DNA of 64,000 nt, from positions 1 to 64,000 of the forward strand of contig JAPJBO010000226.1 in the NCBI GenBank assembly GCA_030068145.1, written 5' to 3'. How positions within the stretch are numbered: the first letter of the stretch is position 1; every line of letters begins with the position of its first letter. This DNA is from Diplonema papillatum (Eukaryota; Euglenozoa; Diplonemea; Diplonemida; Diplonemidae). Shown here in pieces: positions 63,201-64,000 of the stretch. Below the pieces are notes generated by a model that saw nothing but the letters and a program-made list of their open reading frames with translations, did not search any database and was not told where the DNA came from. Made by a program: the position numbers and the translations under genes.

Positions 63201-64000
63201 CTGTGTTTACGGGATTCAGATTGCACTTAGAGATCCGGGGGTTTAGAGTCTCCGGGTGCTTTGTTGTATAGGTTACTTCGAGGGTTCGTATACTAGTGTG
63301 CGTATCGTACCTGCGGTAATGGCAGTTCCTGTGCTTGTGCGTGTCTTTGTTGCCTATTGCCGACTATTCGGCTTATTTTAGAGCGCGCTTCTTATTAAAA
63401 CTAGACTGCAACGTGCAGAGTTTTGCACACACTCGTTTACTGAGTCTCTAAACCTGAGAAACAACGGAGGGAAGATACGCCTTCGCTCTTTCGCTATCCT
63501 TTTCAAAAACTGCTGCGTTGACGCATCCACAGAGTTAGGGATCTCATGTCTCGAAAAGAACAAATGCCCGGGAACCGCGTGAGGATGGCCGTGGACAAAT
63601 TTCTTGGACTGGTTCACACTGCATGCTTTTTGCGGTGCTCGACTCTCAAACTTTTTTAGGCCTTTTTTTGTTGTTCAGCAGGCGGCGGTTTATGATGTGT
63701 AAACTGTGCAGGTCGGTGAGACAAGGAACGAAAACGTGTGTACGCAGTAGGTCCGACCTGTGCCTGGGCATACGGAGGCGTTGGAGTATCCATTCTTTCG
63801 TCCGGCACCTTAAATGAACGCGTTCGCCACGGATCTTTCAAATTCAGCAGTTGTACGGCTGAAGAAGTCGAGGCCCGGCGTCGGAAAGGCCTAAACGATG
63901 ATTGGTCCAATGTTGATTTCGGCAAGCCGTGGTGGGGGGTGTGTTCTTTTTCCCAGAGAAGATACGCGGTGAGACAAGGTACGAAAAAGTGCGTGCTGCA
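63201..64000. other. Unassigned end of window
   Basis: Probably intron or upstream sequence of the coiled-coil gene. A GGGGGTTTAGAGTCTCCGGG word near 63237 resembles words at 53360 and 58640. No further exon could be supported. Confidence 0.35.

Noticed and set aside
62406..63246. Plus-strand Leu- and Ser-rich ORFs of 244 and 261 residues
   Set aside because: They are the complement of the Glu/Lys/Arg coiled-coil exon on the minus strand; CTC/CTT/TCC repeats give Leu/Ser runs.

Overview
The window looks like nuclear DNA of an intron-poor eukaryotic microbe or alga. Reasons: two non-LTR retrotransposon ORFs, hAT transposase domains, a reverse transcriptase/RNase H element with Ngaro-like split direct repeats, ubiquitin-specific protease domains, many minisatellites, a TATA-like box, and two bestrophin channel genes whose compact form resembles algal family members. 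I cannot name the species. There are no rRNAs, no convincing functional tRNA, no operons and no CRISPR.

Layout. 1-7.87 kb: a nearly complete non-LTR retrotransposon. ORF1 is a gag-like protein with a C-terminal zinc finger. ORF2 carries an AlkB-type 2-oxoglutarate/Fe(II) dioxygenase domain, then a 2A ribosome-skipping motif, then AP-endonuclease, reverse transcriptase, a zinc knuckle and a large Cys/His-rich tail. 8-10.7 kb: a decayed RT remnant, hairpins and a 29-bp array. 10.79-15.03 kb: a minus-strand retroelement with A1/B1-A2/B2 split direct repeats, sitting inside a 41-bp minisatellite and lacking a tyrosine recombinase. 15.8-19 kb: a 3' LINE fragment, fold-backs and short motif repeats. 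19.7-25.86 kb: one enormous minus-strand ORF joining a ubiquitin-specific protease, further Cys/His segments, a zinc finger and a hAT-like transposase. It is preceded by 221/244-bp and 62-bp satellites and bracketed by inverted GC-rich hairpin repeats. 29-36 kb: an RT fragment, a USP-like remnant broken by two TA-flanked inverted-repeat elements, and a 1,180-bp hAT element with a perfect 8-bp target duplication and a paralogous empty site in the window. 35.9-36.9 kb: a possible host gene. 36.96-41.2 kb: a 4.2-kb element with long hairpin-rich inverted ends and two unrecognised minus-strand proteins. 41.6-43.0 kb: a 5'-truncated LINE copy with a clean internal inversion. 43-47 kb: nested small inverted-repeat elements.

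48-53 kb holds the clearest host genes, two minus-strand intronless bestrophin paralogues. 53-64 kb is sparse: short tandem arrays (39 bp, 216 bp), two families of small inverted-repeat elements and, at 62.6-63.2 kb, a coiled-coil exon of an intron-containing gene.

Almost everything from 1 to 47 kb is explained by several generations of mobile elements inserted into one another. The most unusual pieces are the AlkB-2A-LINE, the USP-hAT fusion, the recombinase-less split-repeat retroelement and the unassigned 4.2-kb element. All calls rest on reading motifs and repeats by eye; no database search was run.
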